DNA of 5,285 bases from an uncultured bacterium (lineage in GTDB: Bacteria; Actinomycetota; Coriobacteriia; Coriobacteriales; Coriobacteriaceae), in contig CAJMPE010000133.1 of NCBI GenBank assembly GCA_905215275.1, positions 1 through 5,285 of the forward strand, written 5' to 3'. A program made the position numbers and the translations under genes. The notes below the pieces were generated by a model. It searched no databases and had not been told where the DNA came from. It saw only the letters and a program-made list of their open reading frames with translations. Each line of letters begins with the position of its first letter. Position 1 is the stretch's first letter. This document shows positions 1 to 4,914 of the stretch, piece by piece.

Positions 1-202
1 CCGAGAAGATGACGTCTTCCATGGCCTGGCCGCGCAGCTGCTTGGCGCTCTGCTCGCCCAGGACCCACAGGATCGAGTCGGAGATGTTCGATTTTCCCGA
101 GCCGTTGGGACCGACGATGACGGTCAGGCCCGGCTCAAACGTCATATGGGCGCGGTCGGCAAACGACTTGAACCCTTTGAGCGTGAGGGACTTGAGATAC
201 AC
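1..202 (-). CDS. smc: Chromosome segregation ATPase SMC, N-terminal part (cut by window edge)
   Basis: SMC forms the ATP-driven core of the bacterial condensin that organises and helps segregate the chromosome. Only the first 67 codons lie in the window; the frame is open to the left edge. The visible part is the start of the head domain: MYLKSLTLKGFKSFAD at residues 1-16, and a textbook Walker A motif GPNGSGKS at residues 31-38, followed by SNISDSILWVLGEQSAK, which matches the SMC family very closely. The start is GTG at 202-200. It has a GAGG-type ribosome binding site just upstream and the protein begins exactly where SMC proteins normally begin. It lies only 10 nt after the rnc stop, so it is very probably co-transcribed with rnc, an arrangement found in both Firmicutes and Actinobacteria. 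Identification is seen directly in the sequence; the rest of the protein (hinge, coiled coils, Walker B) cannot be judged. Confidence 0.96.
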   Translation of the reverse strand, partial: MYLKSLTLKGFKSFADRAHMTFEPGLTVIVGPNGSGKSNISDSILWVLGEQSAKQLRGQAMEDVIFS

Positions 203-212
203 GGTTCCTCGC

Positions 213-938
213 TTAAACAGGCTTCTTGTTGAGAATCACGCCGTTGGTGGTGTAACCCATGCGGTCGAGTGCCTCAAGCGCGGCAGCTCCCTCGGCCTCC
301 TTCTTGGAGGAACCGGTGCCGCGGCCCTGGCGGATACCGTCGATGAGCACCACGGCGGTAAAGGTCGGTGCGTGTGCTGGGCCCTCAGAGCCAACGAGCT
401 TGTACGCCGGAGGCTCGTGGCCGTCGGCTTGCACGCACTCCTGCAAAAACGACTTGGGGTTCGCAGGATGCTCGGCACGTTCGGAGGCAAGGTGCGGCTT
501 AAGCGTACGGTGGATAAAGTCCGCCGCAACGTCCCAGCCGGCATCCAGATACAGCGCGCCCACGAGCGACTCGTAAACGTTCTCGAGGGCCGAATGCAGG
601 CCGCGCGCGCCCGTGCCGGTCTCGGAGGCACCAAAGATGATGATGTCGTCGATGCCCAGCTCATGGGACACCTCGGACAGCGTGGCACCCGAGACGAGCG
701 ACACCTTCAGGCGCGTAAGCTTGCCCTCGTCAAACTCCGGATAGGACTCAAAGAGCGAGCGGGCAACCACGGCGCCCAAAATGGAATCGCCCAAAAACTC
801 AAGGCGCTCATAACTCGCCGAGACGGGCTGACCTTCAACGGCAGAGGGGTGCGTGAGCGCCGCGCGCAGCAGCACCTTGTTATTGAACTCGTGGCCCAGG
901 ATTTCCTGGGCGCGCGCGAGTCGTTGAGATAAAGCCAA
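213..938 (-). CDS. rnc: Ribonuclease III
   Basis: This cytoplasmic double-strand-specific endoribonuclease processes pre-rRNA and some mRNAs. The product is 241 aa, usual for the family. The catalytic domain covers about residues 5-150, with the signature ERLEFLGDS at 44-52 (E47 and D51 are the metal-binding acids) and ENVYESLVGALYLD at 119-132 (E123 is the essential Glu). The dsRNA-binding domain follows at about 160-227, from NPKSFLQE to GTGSSKKEAEGAAALEAL. One oddity: aligned with the E. coli enzyme (SILADTVEAL), the fourth conserved acid, Asp114, is Asn120 here. The start is TTG at 938-936. It is chosen because an excellent AAGGAGG box lies 8 nt upstream, inside the last acpP codons, and no ATG is placed as well. 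Only 3 nt separate the acpP stop from this start, so the two genes are likely coupled in translation. smc follows after 10 nt. Confidence 0.96.
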   Translation of the reverse strand: MALSQRLARAQEILGHEFNNKVLLRAALTHPSAVEGQPVSASYERLEFLGDSILGAVVARSLFESYPEFDEGKLTRLKVSLVSGATLSEVSHELGIDDIIIFGASETGTGARGLHSALENVYESLVGALYLDAGWDVAADFIHRTLKPHLASERAEHPANPKSFLQECVQADGHEPPAYKLVGSEGPAHAPTFTAVVLIDGIRQGRGTGSSKKEAEGAAALEALDRMGYTTNGVILNKKPV

Positions 939-941
939 GAC

Positions 942-1184
942 TTAGGCCTCCTTGGCGTTTTCAATAGCGTCGACAGCGTCGGCGACAGAGTTGAGCGACA
1001 GCAGGGTCTCGTCATCGATCTCGAGGTCGAACTCGTCCTCGATGGCCGTCACCAGCTGCAGACGCTCGAGCGAATCGGCATCGAGATCGTCAAAGGTAGT
1101 CTCGTCGCTAATGTCGGCGACATCGACGCCCAGAACGTCAGCGGCGACTTCGGCGATCTTATCGAAGATTTCGGAGCGGTCCAT
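942..1184 (-). CDS. acpP: Acyl carrier protein
   Basis: An 80-aa acyl carrier protein, the cytoplasmic carrier of growing fatty acyl chains in type II fatty acid synthesis. The phosphopantetheine attachment motif is DADSLERLQL at residues 35-44, with Ser38 as the modified residue. It is followed by the acidic helix (AIEDEFDLEI) that docks with fatty acid synthesis enzymes. The overall composition is strongly acidic and helical and the length is typical. The ATG at 1184 is chosen over an in-frame upstream extension because MDRSEIFDKIAEV is where ACPs start and AGAGGA lies 6 nt upstream. It follows plsX after a 124-bp leader and precedes rnc by 3 nt. PlsX uses acyl-ACP as its substrate, and CoaD, encoded in the same window, feeds the CoA pool that supplies the prosthetic arm, so the neighbours fit the role. 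Confidence 0.95.
   Translation of the reverse strand: MDRSEIFDKIAEVAADVLGVDVADISDETTFDDLDADSLERLQLVTAIEDEFDLEIDDETLLSLNSVADAVDAIENAKEA
947..953 (-). promoter_or_regulatory. Shine-Dalgarno site deciding the TTG start of rnc
   Basis: On the minus strand these bases read AAGGAGG, a full-strength ribosome binding site. It sits inside the final Lys-Glu-Ala codons of acpP, 8 nt before the TTG at 938. This spacing fixes the non-ATG start and suggests that ribosomes finishing acpP help to start rnc. Confidence 0.8.
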
Positions 1185-1219
1185 AGCGCTTCCTCTCGTA
1201 TTGCGTGAACAACAACGCG

Positions 1220-1243
1220 CTGGCGCCGCAAGTGCAGCACCAA
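1220..1243 (-). other. GC-rich hairpin in the acpP leader
   Basis: On the minus strand TTGGTGCTGC and GCGGCGCCAG can pair across an ACTT loop, giving about 10 pairs of which three are G-U. It lies some 36 nt before the acpP start. It is followed by GTTGTTGTT rather than a run of T, so it is not a standard terminator. It could be a leader structure, an RNA processing site near an RNase III gene, or chance. The rest of the 124-bp gap holds only the -10-like box and the acpP ribosome binding site. Confidence 0.35.
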
Positions 1244-1255
1244 GACACGGTTTTG

Positions 1256-1261
1256 ATTCTA
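1256..1261 (-). promoter_or_regulatory. acpP: Possible -10 box for acpP-rnc-smc
   Basis: The minus strand reads TAGAAT here, one mismatch from TATAAT, in the plsX-acpP gap. A start of transcription about 7 nt further on would give a leader of roughly 65 nt. No convincing -35 box is seen at 16-18 nt spacing and there is no TG extension, so this is a candidate only. Confidence 0.25.
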
Positions 1262-1308
1262 CCCCACGACGAAGGCCGCGAGGCACATAACAGCGCTCTA
1301 ACTCGCTC

Positions 1309-2328
1309 CTACAAAACGATGCCGTCCATAGAATTGGCGACGTTCTCGACCAGCCCGACGCGCACGGCCTCCGCCGCGGCGAGCGTACCGTTTTTAACGG
1401 CCTCGACCGAGGTGGCACCGTGGCCGATCAGCACCACGCCACGCAGGCCCAGCAGAATGGCGCCGCCCTTAGCATCGCCCGAGAGCTTTGCCTTAATCTC
1501 GCGCATCTGCTTTTTGATGAGCAGCGCGGCAATCTTAGTGCCGAGCGAAGCCATAAAGGCACCCTTGAGCTCTTGCAGCAAAAACTTAGCGGCGCCCTCG
1601 GTTGCCTTGAGCGCGATGTTGCCCGACATGCCATCGGCAACGACGACGTCAAAGTTACCCGAGGTCAGGTCGGTGCCCTCGCAGTTGCTCACAAAGCCGG
1701 GAACGGCGGCCTTCATGGCAGGGAAGCACGCCTTGGTAAAGTTGGAGCCCTTCTCATCCTCGGTGCCGTTGCCGAGCAGACCGACGCGGGGATGTTCAAT
1801 GCCCAAGACGACGCGCGCATAGGCGCTACCCATCTGGGCAAAACGCACCATGTCGTCGACCTCGACATCGGGGTTGGCACCCATGTCGCACAGGACCGTC
1901 AGGCCGCCGGCGCGGTTGGGCAGTGCGTTGGTGAGGCACGGACGTACCGGTTGCTTCTTGCCCTCGGCCTGATACCTAAACGGCGTCACGTAGGCGGTAG
2001 CGGCAGCGGTCAAGGCGCCGGTGGAGCCGGCAGAGAAGAACGCATCCGCGTTGCCCTTCTTAATGGCGCGACAGGCAAGCACAATCGAGGACTTGCGCTT
2101 GGTCATCCCGGCTCGAATGGGATCGTCATCCATGGCGATGACATCGGGCGCCTCCAAGGCCTCAACGCGAGCGTGAGCCGCGGCAAAGGGGTTCACGATC
2201 TCTGCAGGACCGACGGCCAGGACCTCGATATCGGGATCCGCCGCAAGCGCCGCCTCGATACCGTCGAGGACAACCTGAGGCTTCTCGTCTCCGCCCACAA
2301 CGTCTACACAAACGCGAACGTTACTCAT
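1309..2328 (-). CDS. plsX: Phosphate acyltransferase PlsX
   Basis: PlsX converts acyl-ACP and phosphate to acyl-phosphate, which PlsY then uses to acylate glycerol-3-phosphate, the first step of phospholipid synthesis. It is a soluble enzyme that associates with the membrane. The 339-aa product has family motifs in order: VDVVGGDEKP near the N-terminus (usual form DAMGGD), MDDDPIRAG and KRKSSIVLA at 66-85, SAGSTGAL at 99-106 (usually SAGNTGAL), VLCDMGANPDV at 145-155, the GNGTEDEKG loop at 186-194, EGTDLTSGNFDVVVADGMSGN at 217-237, and GVVLIGHGATS at 297-307. The ATG at 2328 is preferred over the in-frame ATG at 2334, because the AAGGAG box is 7 nt from the former but only 1 nt from the latter. 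A strong terminator lies directly upstream, so expression depends on read-through or on a promoter in the 87-bp gap. acpP, for its substrate carrier, is the next gene. Confidence 0.96.
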   Translation of the reverse strand: MSNVRVCVDVVGGDEKPQVVLDGIEAALAADPDIEVLAVGPAEIVNPFAAAHARVEALEAPDVIAMDDDPIRAGMTKRKSSIVLACRAIKKGNADAFFSAGSTGALTAAATAYVTPFRYQAEGKKQPVRPCLTNALPNRAGGLTVLCDMGANPDVEVDDMVRFAQMGSAYARVVLGIEHPRVGLLGNGTEDEKGSNFTKACFPAMKAAVPGFVSNCEGTDLTSGNFDVVVADGMSGNIALKATEGAAKFLLQELKGAFMASLGTKIAALLIKKQMREIKAKLSGDAKGGAILLGLRGVVLIGHGATSVEAVKNGTLAAAEAVRVGLVENVANSMDGIVL

Positions 2329-2345
2329 ATACATGCTCCTTATAC

Positions 2346-2375
2346 AAAAATGGCCGACTCATTGAGCCGGCCATT
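2346..2375 (-). terminator. Intrinsic terminator between rpmF and plsX
   Basis: Minus-strand transcription gives a 12-bp stem (AATGGCCGGCTC with GAGTCGGCCATT, one G-U pair) closed by a 3-nt AAT loop and running into TTTTT. It is the best hairpin in the window and would end the rpmF transcript. It sits unusually close to the next gene: the plsX AAGGAG box at 2336-2341 starts only a few bases after the T-run, leaving no room for a separate promoter after it. It may therefore act as a partial terminator or attenuator that sets the rpmF:plsX ratio. There is no T-run on the other side, so it works in one direction only. Confidence 0.85.
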
Positions 2376-2378
2376 GTG

Positions 2379-2392
2379 GTTCCAGTTGGAAC
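2379..2392. repeat. 14-bp inverted repeat, possible operator or small hairpin
   Basis: GTTCCA-GT-TGGAAC is a perfect 6+6 inverted repeat with a 2-bp centre, lying just upstream of the plsX leader terminator and downstream of a -10-like box. It could be a repressor site for the plsX transcript or a small RNA hairpin preceding the terminator. It does not resemble the FapR or FabT operators known for plsX in Firmicutes. No regulator can be named. Confidence 0.35.
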
Positions 2393-2406
2393 GGCATCGC
2401 ATCCAG

Positions 2407-2435
2407 AGTATACAGTTACTCGGTAACGATGACCT
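2407..2435 (-). promoter_or_regulatory. plsX: Candidate promoter for plsX, overlapping the end of rpmF
   Basis: A TATACT -10 box (one mismatch) lies at 2407-2412, just after the rpmF stop, with a poor AGGTCA -35 candidate at 2430-2435, 17 nt away. Transcripts would begin near 2400 and pass through the inverted repeat and the terminator hairpin before plsX. The weak -35 keeps confidence low. Confidence 0.28.
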
Positions 2436-2595
2436 CGCGGTCCTTGTAGAAACCGCAGCTGGGGCACACGTGGTGCGGGAGCTTGACAGCGCCGCAACGG
2501 GGGCACGTGGACTGAGCCGCAGCCGAGATCTTCATGTTGGCGGAACGACGGGTATGGGGGCGGATACGACCCTGCTTTTGTTTAGGTACGGGCAT
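2416..2595 (-). CDS. rpmF: 50S ribosomal protein L32
   Basis: A 59-aa ribosomal protein of the large subunit. It starts MPVPKQKQGRIRPHTRRSAN, where the basic N-terminal half binds rRNA, and continues with a zinc ribbon made of two CxxC pairs: CPRC at residues 31-34 and CPSC at 44-47. All four cysteines are kept, so this is the zinc-binding (C+) form. The start is ATG at 2595 with AAGGAAGG 5 nt upstream, and the stop is TAA at 2418-2416. Length and motifs are typical for L32. It follows the DUF177 gene by 64 bp, a pairing that is very widely conserved in bacteria, and is followed by the terminator at 2346-2375. It is probably co-transcribed with the DUF177 and coiled-coil genes upstream. Confidence 0.97.
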   Translation of the reverse strand: MPVPKQKQGRIRPHTRRSANMKISAAAQSTCPRCGAVKLPHHVCPSCGFYKDREVIVTE

Positions 2596-2659
2596 AGTGA
2601 CCTTCCTTATGAACTATCCAGTGTGGCGATTACGCGCAAGTAGCGATACTACCACAGTT

Positions 2660-3214
2660 TTACTCGTCAAGCTTGAGATTCTTCAATGCTGCAAATGGAT
2701 TTTCCGTGGCAGCGGCCCATTCGGCCTCTGCTTGAGCGGCGCAATCGCATTGCTCGACGTTGAGATTGATGCCGCACGTGGGGCATAGGCCGCGACAATC
2801 GGGCTTGCACAGGACAACGAACGGCGTGTCCATGACAACGGCATCGTTGATGGGCTCACCCAGATCGACGATGCGATCCTCGCCTAGAAGCTCGTAGCCG
2901 TCCTCATAGGCCTCGGGGTCCTCGGGCTCGTTAAAGAGATAGAATTCCTCAATCTCACCGGCGATATCAAACGAAGCGGGCTCCAGGCAACGGTCGCACT
3001 CACCGGTTGCGTGCGCGCGGACCATGCCCGTAAGCAGAACACCGGTGCCGGCATTGGTAAAGACCACGTCGTAGTCAATGCCGTCCTGCAGCTGGTACTC
3101 CTTCTCGCCCACCGTATAGGCGGCGACATCGACCTTGCCGGTCAGCGGATACGAGTCTCCGGGAAACTCGAGCTGCTCGGAAAGATCGACGGTAACGTTC
3201 GGGAACTCAGCCAT
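2660..3214 (-). CDS. YceD/DUF177 family protein (23S rRNA accumulation protein)
   Basis: A 184-aa protein of the DUF177/YceD family, linked in E. coli and plants to 23S rRNA accumulation and almost always encoded next to rpmF, as here. Eight cysteines are visible: a CDRC pair at residues 73-76, and a cluster CKPDCRGLCPTCGINLN at 136-152 followed by CDC at 156-158. The CRGLCPxCGxNLN block is the family hallmark and suggests metal binding, although no structure is implied by sequence alone. Between them lies a very acidic stretch (about 87-118). The ATG at 3214 is chosen because MAEFPNVTVDLSEQL is a normal N-terminus and because it overlaps the preceding stop as TAATG. A strong ribosome binding site is lacking, which fits translation by re-initiation after the coiled-coil gene. 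Family assignment is secure; exact biochemical role is not known. Confidence 0.92.
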   Translation of the reverse strand: MAEFPNVTVDLSEQLEFPGDSYPLTGKVDVAAYTVGEKEYQLQDGIDYDVVFTNAGTGVLLTGMVRAHATGECDRCLEPASFDIAGEIEEFYLFNEPEDPEAYEDGYELLGEDRIVDLGEPINDAVVMDTPFVVLCKPDCRGLCPTCGINLNVEQCDCAAQAEAEWAAATENPFAALKNLKLDE

Positions 3215-3711
3215 TACCACTGACCATTCTGCTGGGCGGCACCCTCGTTGAGCTGCTGGCGACAACGGGTGACGGTGCCGGTCAGGCTCTTGAGGTTCTC
3301 CTCGAGGTGCGTAAAGACCTGCTCGGCGTAATCCTCGGCGGCATAGCGAGTCTCGCGCTCATACTGCTGGGCACGGTCGCGGATGTCGTCGGCCTGCTGC
3401 TGCGCTAAGCGGACGATCTCCTGCTCGCCGGCAATGGTGAGGGCCTGCTGTTGAGCATCGGCGATGATGGAATCGGCCTGAGCGGCGGCGGAAGCCATAA
3501 GCTCCTCGCGCTCCTTGAGGATACGGCGGGACTTCTGCCATTCCTCGGGATAGCTCATGCGGATCTCGTCGAGGATGTTAAAGAAGACGTCGGCGTCGAT
3601 AACCTTCATCTGGGCGTTCTTGCCGAACGGCGTCTTAGCCTCTTCGATGAGCCCCTCGAGCTCGTCGACAAGACTCACGATCCTGTCGCCAGGAAAATTC
3701 TCGCCCGGCAT
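3214..3711 (-). CDS. Small coiled-coil protein of the coaD-DUF177 cluster, function unknown
   Basis: A 165-aa soluble protein without signal peptide or membrane segment. The N-terminal third (IVSLVDELEGLIEEAK, then ADVFFNILDEIRMSYPEEW) looks globular and helical. Residues about 59-142 form a long, heptad-like helix very rich in Ala, Gln, Glu and Arg (for example QADSIIADAQQQALTIAGE), followed by a Gln-rich tail ending QQNGQW. Such proteins are often labelled ATPase-like, ATP synthase subunit B-like or DivIVA-like because of the coiled coil, but no ATPase motif is present. The position between coaD and the DUF177 gene matches an uncharacterised coiled-coil gene in Streptomyces (from memory of that locus). 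The ATG at 3711 is chosen over two upstream in-frame ATGs, because AAAGGAG lies 5 nt upstream of it and overlaps the earlier ATG. The stop overlaps the DUF177 start (TAATG), so the two are coupled. The real role is unknown. Confidence 0.85.
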   Translation of the reverse strand: MPGENFPGDRIVSLVDELEGLIEEAKTPFGKNAQMKVIDADVFFNILDEIRMSYPEEWQKSRRILKEREELMASAAAQADSIIADAQQQALTIAGEQEIVRLAQQQADDIRDRAQQYERETRYAAEDYAEQVFTHLEENLKSLTGTVTRCRQQLNEGAAQQNGQW

Positions 3712-3779
3712 CCGGTCTCCTTTCATAGGTAACATATCATCGTGTTAGTTTACCACATGCCACCAGGCATTAAAAAACG
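3712..3779 (-). promoter_or_regulatory. AT-rich gap upstream of the coiled-coil gene, possible promoter region
   Basis: This 68-bp gap is clearly more AT-rich than the coding DNA around it. It holds -10-like boxes on the minus strand (TAAACT and GATATG) but no good -35, plus a short ATGCC-TGGT-GGCAT hairpin without a following T-run. It is the natural place for a promoter serving the coiled coil-DUF177-rpmF unit, whose other end is marked by the terminator at 2346-2375. The exact promoter cannot be placed. Confidence 0.3.
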
Positions 3780-3797
3780 TCACGAAAAGCGATGTTT
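3772..3797 (-). terminator. Weak terminator-like hairpin at the end of coaD
   Basis: Minus-strand AAACATCGC and GTGACGTTT can pair across a TTTTC loop, with one A-C mismatch and one G-U, and the stem runs into six T. It overlaps the coaD stop codon. The stem is short and poor in G/C, so it may end only part of the transcripts. Confidence 0.3.
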
Positions 3798-4277
3798 GAG
3801 CGCCTTGACCACATTGGACGGAACAAAATTAGAGACGTCGCTACCGAGCGAGGCAATCTGGCGAACCACCGAGCTCGAGATATAACCGTACTGCGGCGCA
3901 CTCATGACAAAGATGGACTCCAGCTCGCTATCCAGGCGGTAGTTGAGGTCTGCCTGCTGCAGCTCGTACTCAAAGTCGGTCATGGCACGCAGGCCCTTGA
4001 CCACGGCTCCTGCTCCCTGTTCGCGGGCAAAATCGACCAAGAGCCCGGTGAAGGGCAGCACCTCGACGCCGTCAATATCACCGAGCGCCTCACGGGCCAG
4101 CGCCACGCGCTCGTCGAGCATAAACGTGGTGCCGACGCCGTTTTTGCCCTGCGACTCGGCAACGGCCACGATCACGCTGGGAAAGATGCGGCGGGCGCGG
4201 CGGATGACGTCGATATGGCCAAACGTGATGGGATCGAAGGTGCCCGGGACAATCACGCGGTTGATGGTGTCATTCAT
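3780..4277 (-). CDS. coaD: Phosphopantetheine adenylyltransferase
   Basis: CoaD adenylylates 4'-phosphopantetheine with ATP to give dephospho-CoA, the next-to-last step of coenzyme A synthesis, in the cytoplasm. The 165-aa product, a normal length, is a nucleotidyltransferase-fold protein. It shows PGTFDPITFGH at residues 11-21, where TFGH is the T/HxGH nucleotide-binding motif with His21, then VVKGLRAMTDFEYE at 92-104 (Lys94 and Arg97 in the substrate-binding loop), and ISSSVVR at 133-139, the ATP-site ISSTxVR motif. The loop at about 41-52 (ESQGKNGVGTTF) is a few residues longer than the usual NPSKKP form. The ATG at 4277 is chosen, since GGAGG lies 6 nt upstream and the longer in-frame start would add 29 unrelated residues overlapping rsmD. 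It overlaps the rsmD end by 8 nt, implying co-expression. Confidence 0.97.
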   Translation of the reverse strand: MNDTINRVIVPGTFDPITFGHIDVIRRARRIFPSVIVAVAESQGKNGVGTTFMLDERVALAREALGDIDGVEVLPFTGLLVDFAREQGAGAVVKGLRAMTDFEYELQQADLNYRLDSELESIFVMSAPQYGYISSSVVRQIASLGSDVSNFVPSNVVKALKHRFS

Positions 4278-4914
4278 GGGCGTCCTCCAAAGGCGCATCC
4301 TCGTCATTGTCGCTGTCGTCGGCGTTGTCGGCCTCATTCGTGGCCGACCAGCGCAGCAAGTCAACCGAGGTTATGCCGTAGCGCTTCTCGCGCACGGTCT
4401 CAAAGCCGGCCGGGTGAGCGCCCGTATCGGCCGCGGCGTGCTCAAAGAGCGCGTAGGCGCCCTGTGCCAGCAAGCCTTGCTGAGCTAGGTTCTGTAGCAG
4501 CTCCTCAACCGGCTCAGCACCAAAAGCATAGGGCGGGTCGAGCAGGACCAGGTCAAAGGGACCGCCCGGCACGCGGCCGCGCGAGGCGCTTGTCAGCACG
4601 TCGCCCGTCACCACGCGCCAGCGCGCACGGTCGCGGCAGAGCGACTGAATATTCTTGGTAATCAGACGAGCAGCGTTGCGATCGATCTCGAACGTGGTGA
4701 GCGAGCGGGCGCCACGCGAGAGCATCTCGATGCCCAAGGCGCCGGAGCCGCCAAAGGCATCCAACACGCGGACCTCGTCCAGATCGAAGTCGAATGCCGA
4801 CATGACCATAGATGCGCACGCCTCGCGCACGCGATCGGTCGTGGGGCGGGTGACATCGCGACCACGGGGCTCCTCGATCTTACGACCGCGCCATTCGCCG
4901 CCGATGATTCTCAT
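4270..4914 (-). CDS. rsmD: 16S rRNA (guanine(966)-N2)-methyltransferase
   Basis: RsmD uses S-adenosylmethionine to methylate N2 of G966 in 16S rRNA during small-subunit assembly. The 214-aa product carries the family start MRIIGGEWRGRKI and RPTTDRVREA (residues 23-32). These are followed by SAM-binding motif I LDAFGGSGALGIEMLSRGA (51-69), the acidic end of the second strand FEID (75-78), VVTGDV (101-106), and catalytic motif IV DLVLLDPPYAFG (121-132). The C-terminus (about 193-214) is an Asp/Glu-rich tail beyond the usual fold, probably disordered. The ATG at 4914 follows an AAGGAGG box 10 nt upstream and also overlaps the stop of the preceding frame as ATGA. The end overlaps coaD by 8 nt; rsmD-coaD pairs are common across bacteria. 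Identification is firm. Confidence 0.96.
   Translation of the reverse strand: MRIIGGEWRGRKIEEPRGRDVTRPTTDRVREACASMVMSAFDFDLDEVRVLDAFGGSGALGIEMLSRGARSLTTFEIDRNAARLITKNIQSLCRDRARWRVVTGDVLTSASRGRVPGGPFDLVLLDPPYAFGAEPVEELLQNLAQQGLLAQGAYALFEHAAADTGAHPAGFETVREKRYGITSVDLLRWSATNEADNADDSDNDEDAPLEDAHE

Noticed and set aside
9..932. Long open frame on the plus strand opposite rnc
   Set aside because: It lies antisense to a clear RNase III gene. The translation shows no family features and is of the kind produced by GC-rich codons in reverse.
1185..1418. Long N-terminal extension of acpP
   Set aside because: It would run through the noncoding leader into plsX; ACPs are about 80 residues and start exactly at the ATG at 1184.
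1420..2643. 407-codon open frame on the plus strand opposite plsX and rpmF
   Set aside because: It overlaps two certain genes and crosses the terminator and gap between them. No recognisable domain, so treated as a shadow of high-GC codon usage.
2643..2670. Promoter for rpmF: TTGACG with TATCGC at 16 nt spacing
   Set aside because: The -35 match is good, but it lies in the DUF177 coding end where TTGACG simply encodes part of the Lys-Leu-Asp-Glu tail, and the -10 matches at only three positions.
3748..3763. ATGCC-TGGT-GGCAT hairpin as a terminator
   Set aside because: The 5-bp stem is short and no T-run follows on either strand; the T-run lies on the wrong side.
4278..4364. N-terminal extension of coaD by 29 residues
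   Set aside because: The added sequence is Thr/Arg/Met-rich reading of the rsmD 3' end in another frame; the start at 4277 has a proper ribosome binding site and fits the family.
3792..4661. 289-codon open frame on the plus strand opposite coaD and rsmD
   Set aside because: Antisense to two certain genes, with a low-complexity Arg/Ala/Pro C-terminus typical of reverse-strand reading.
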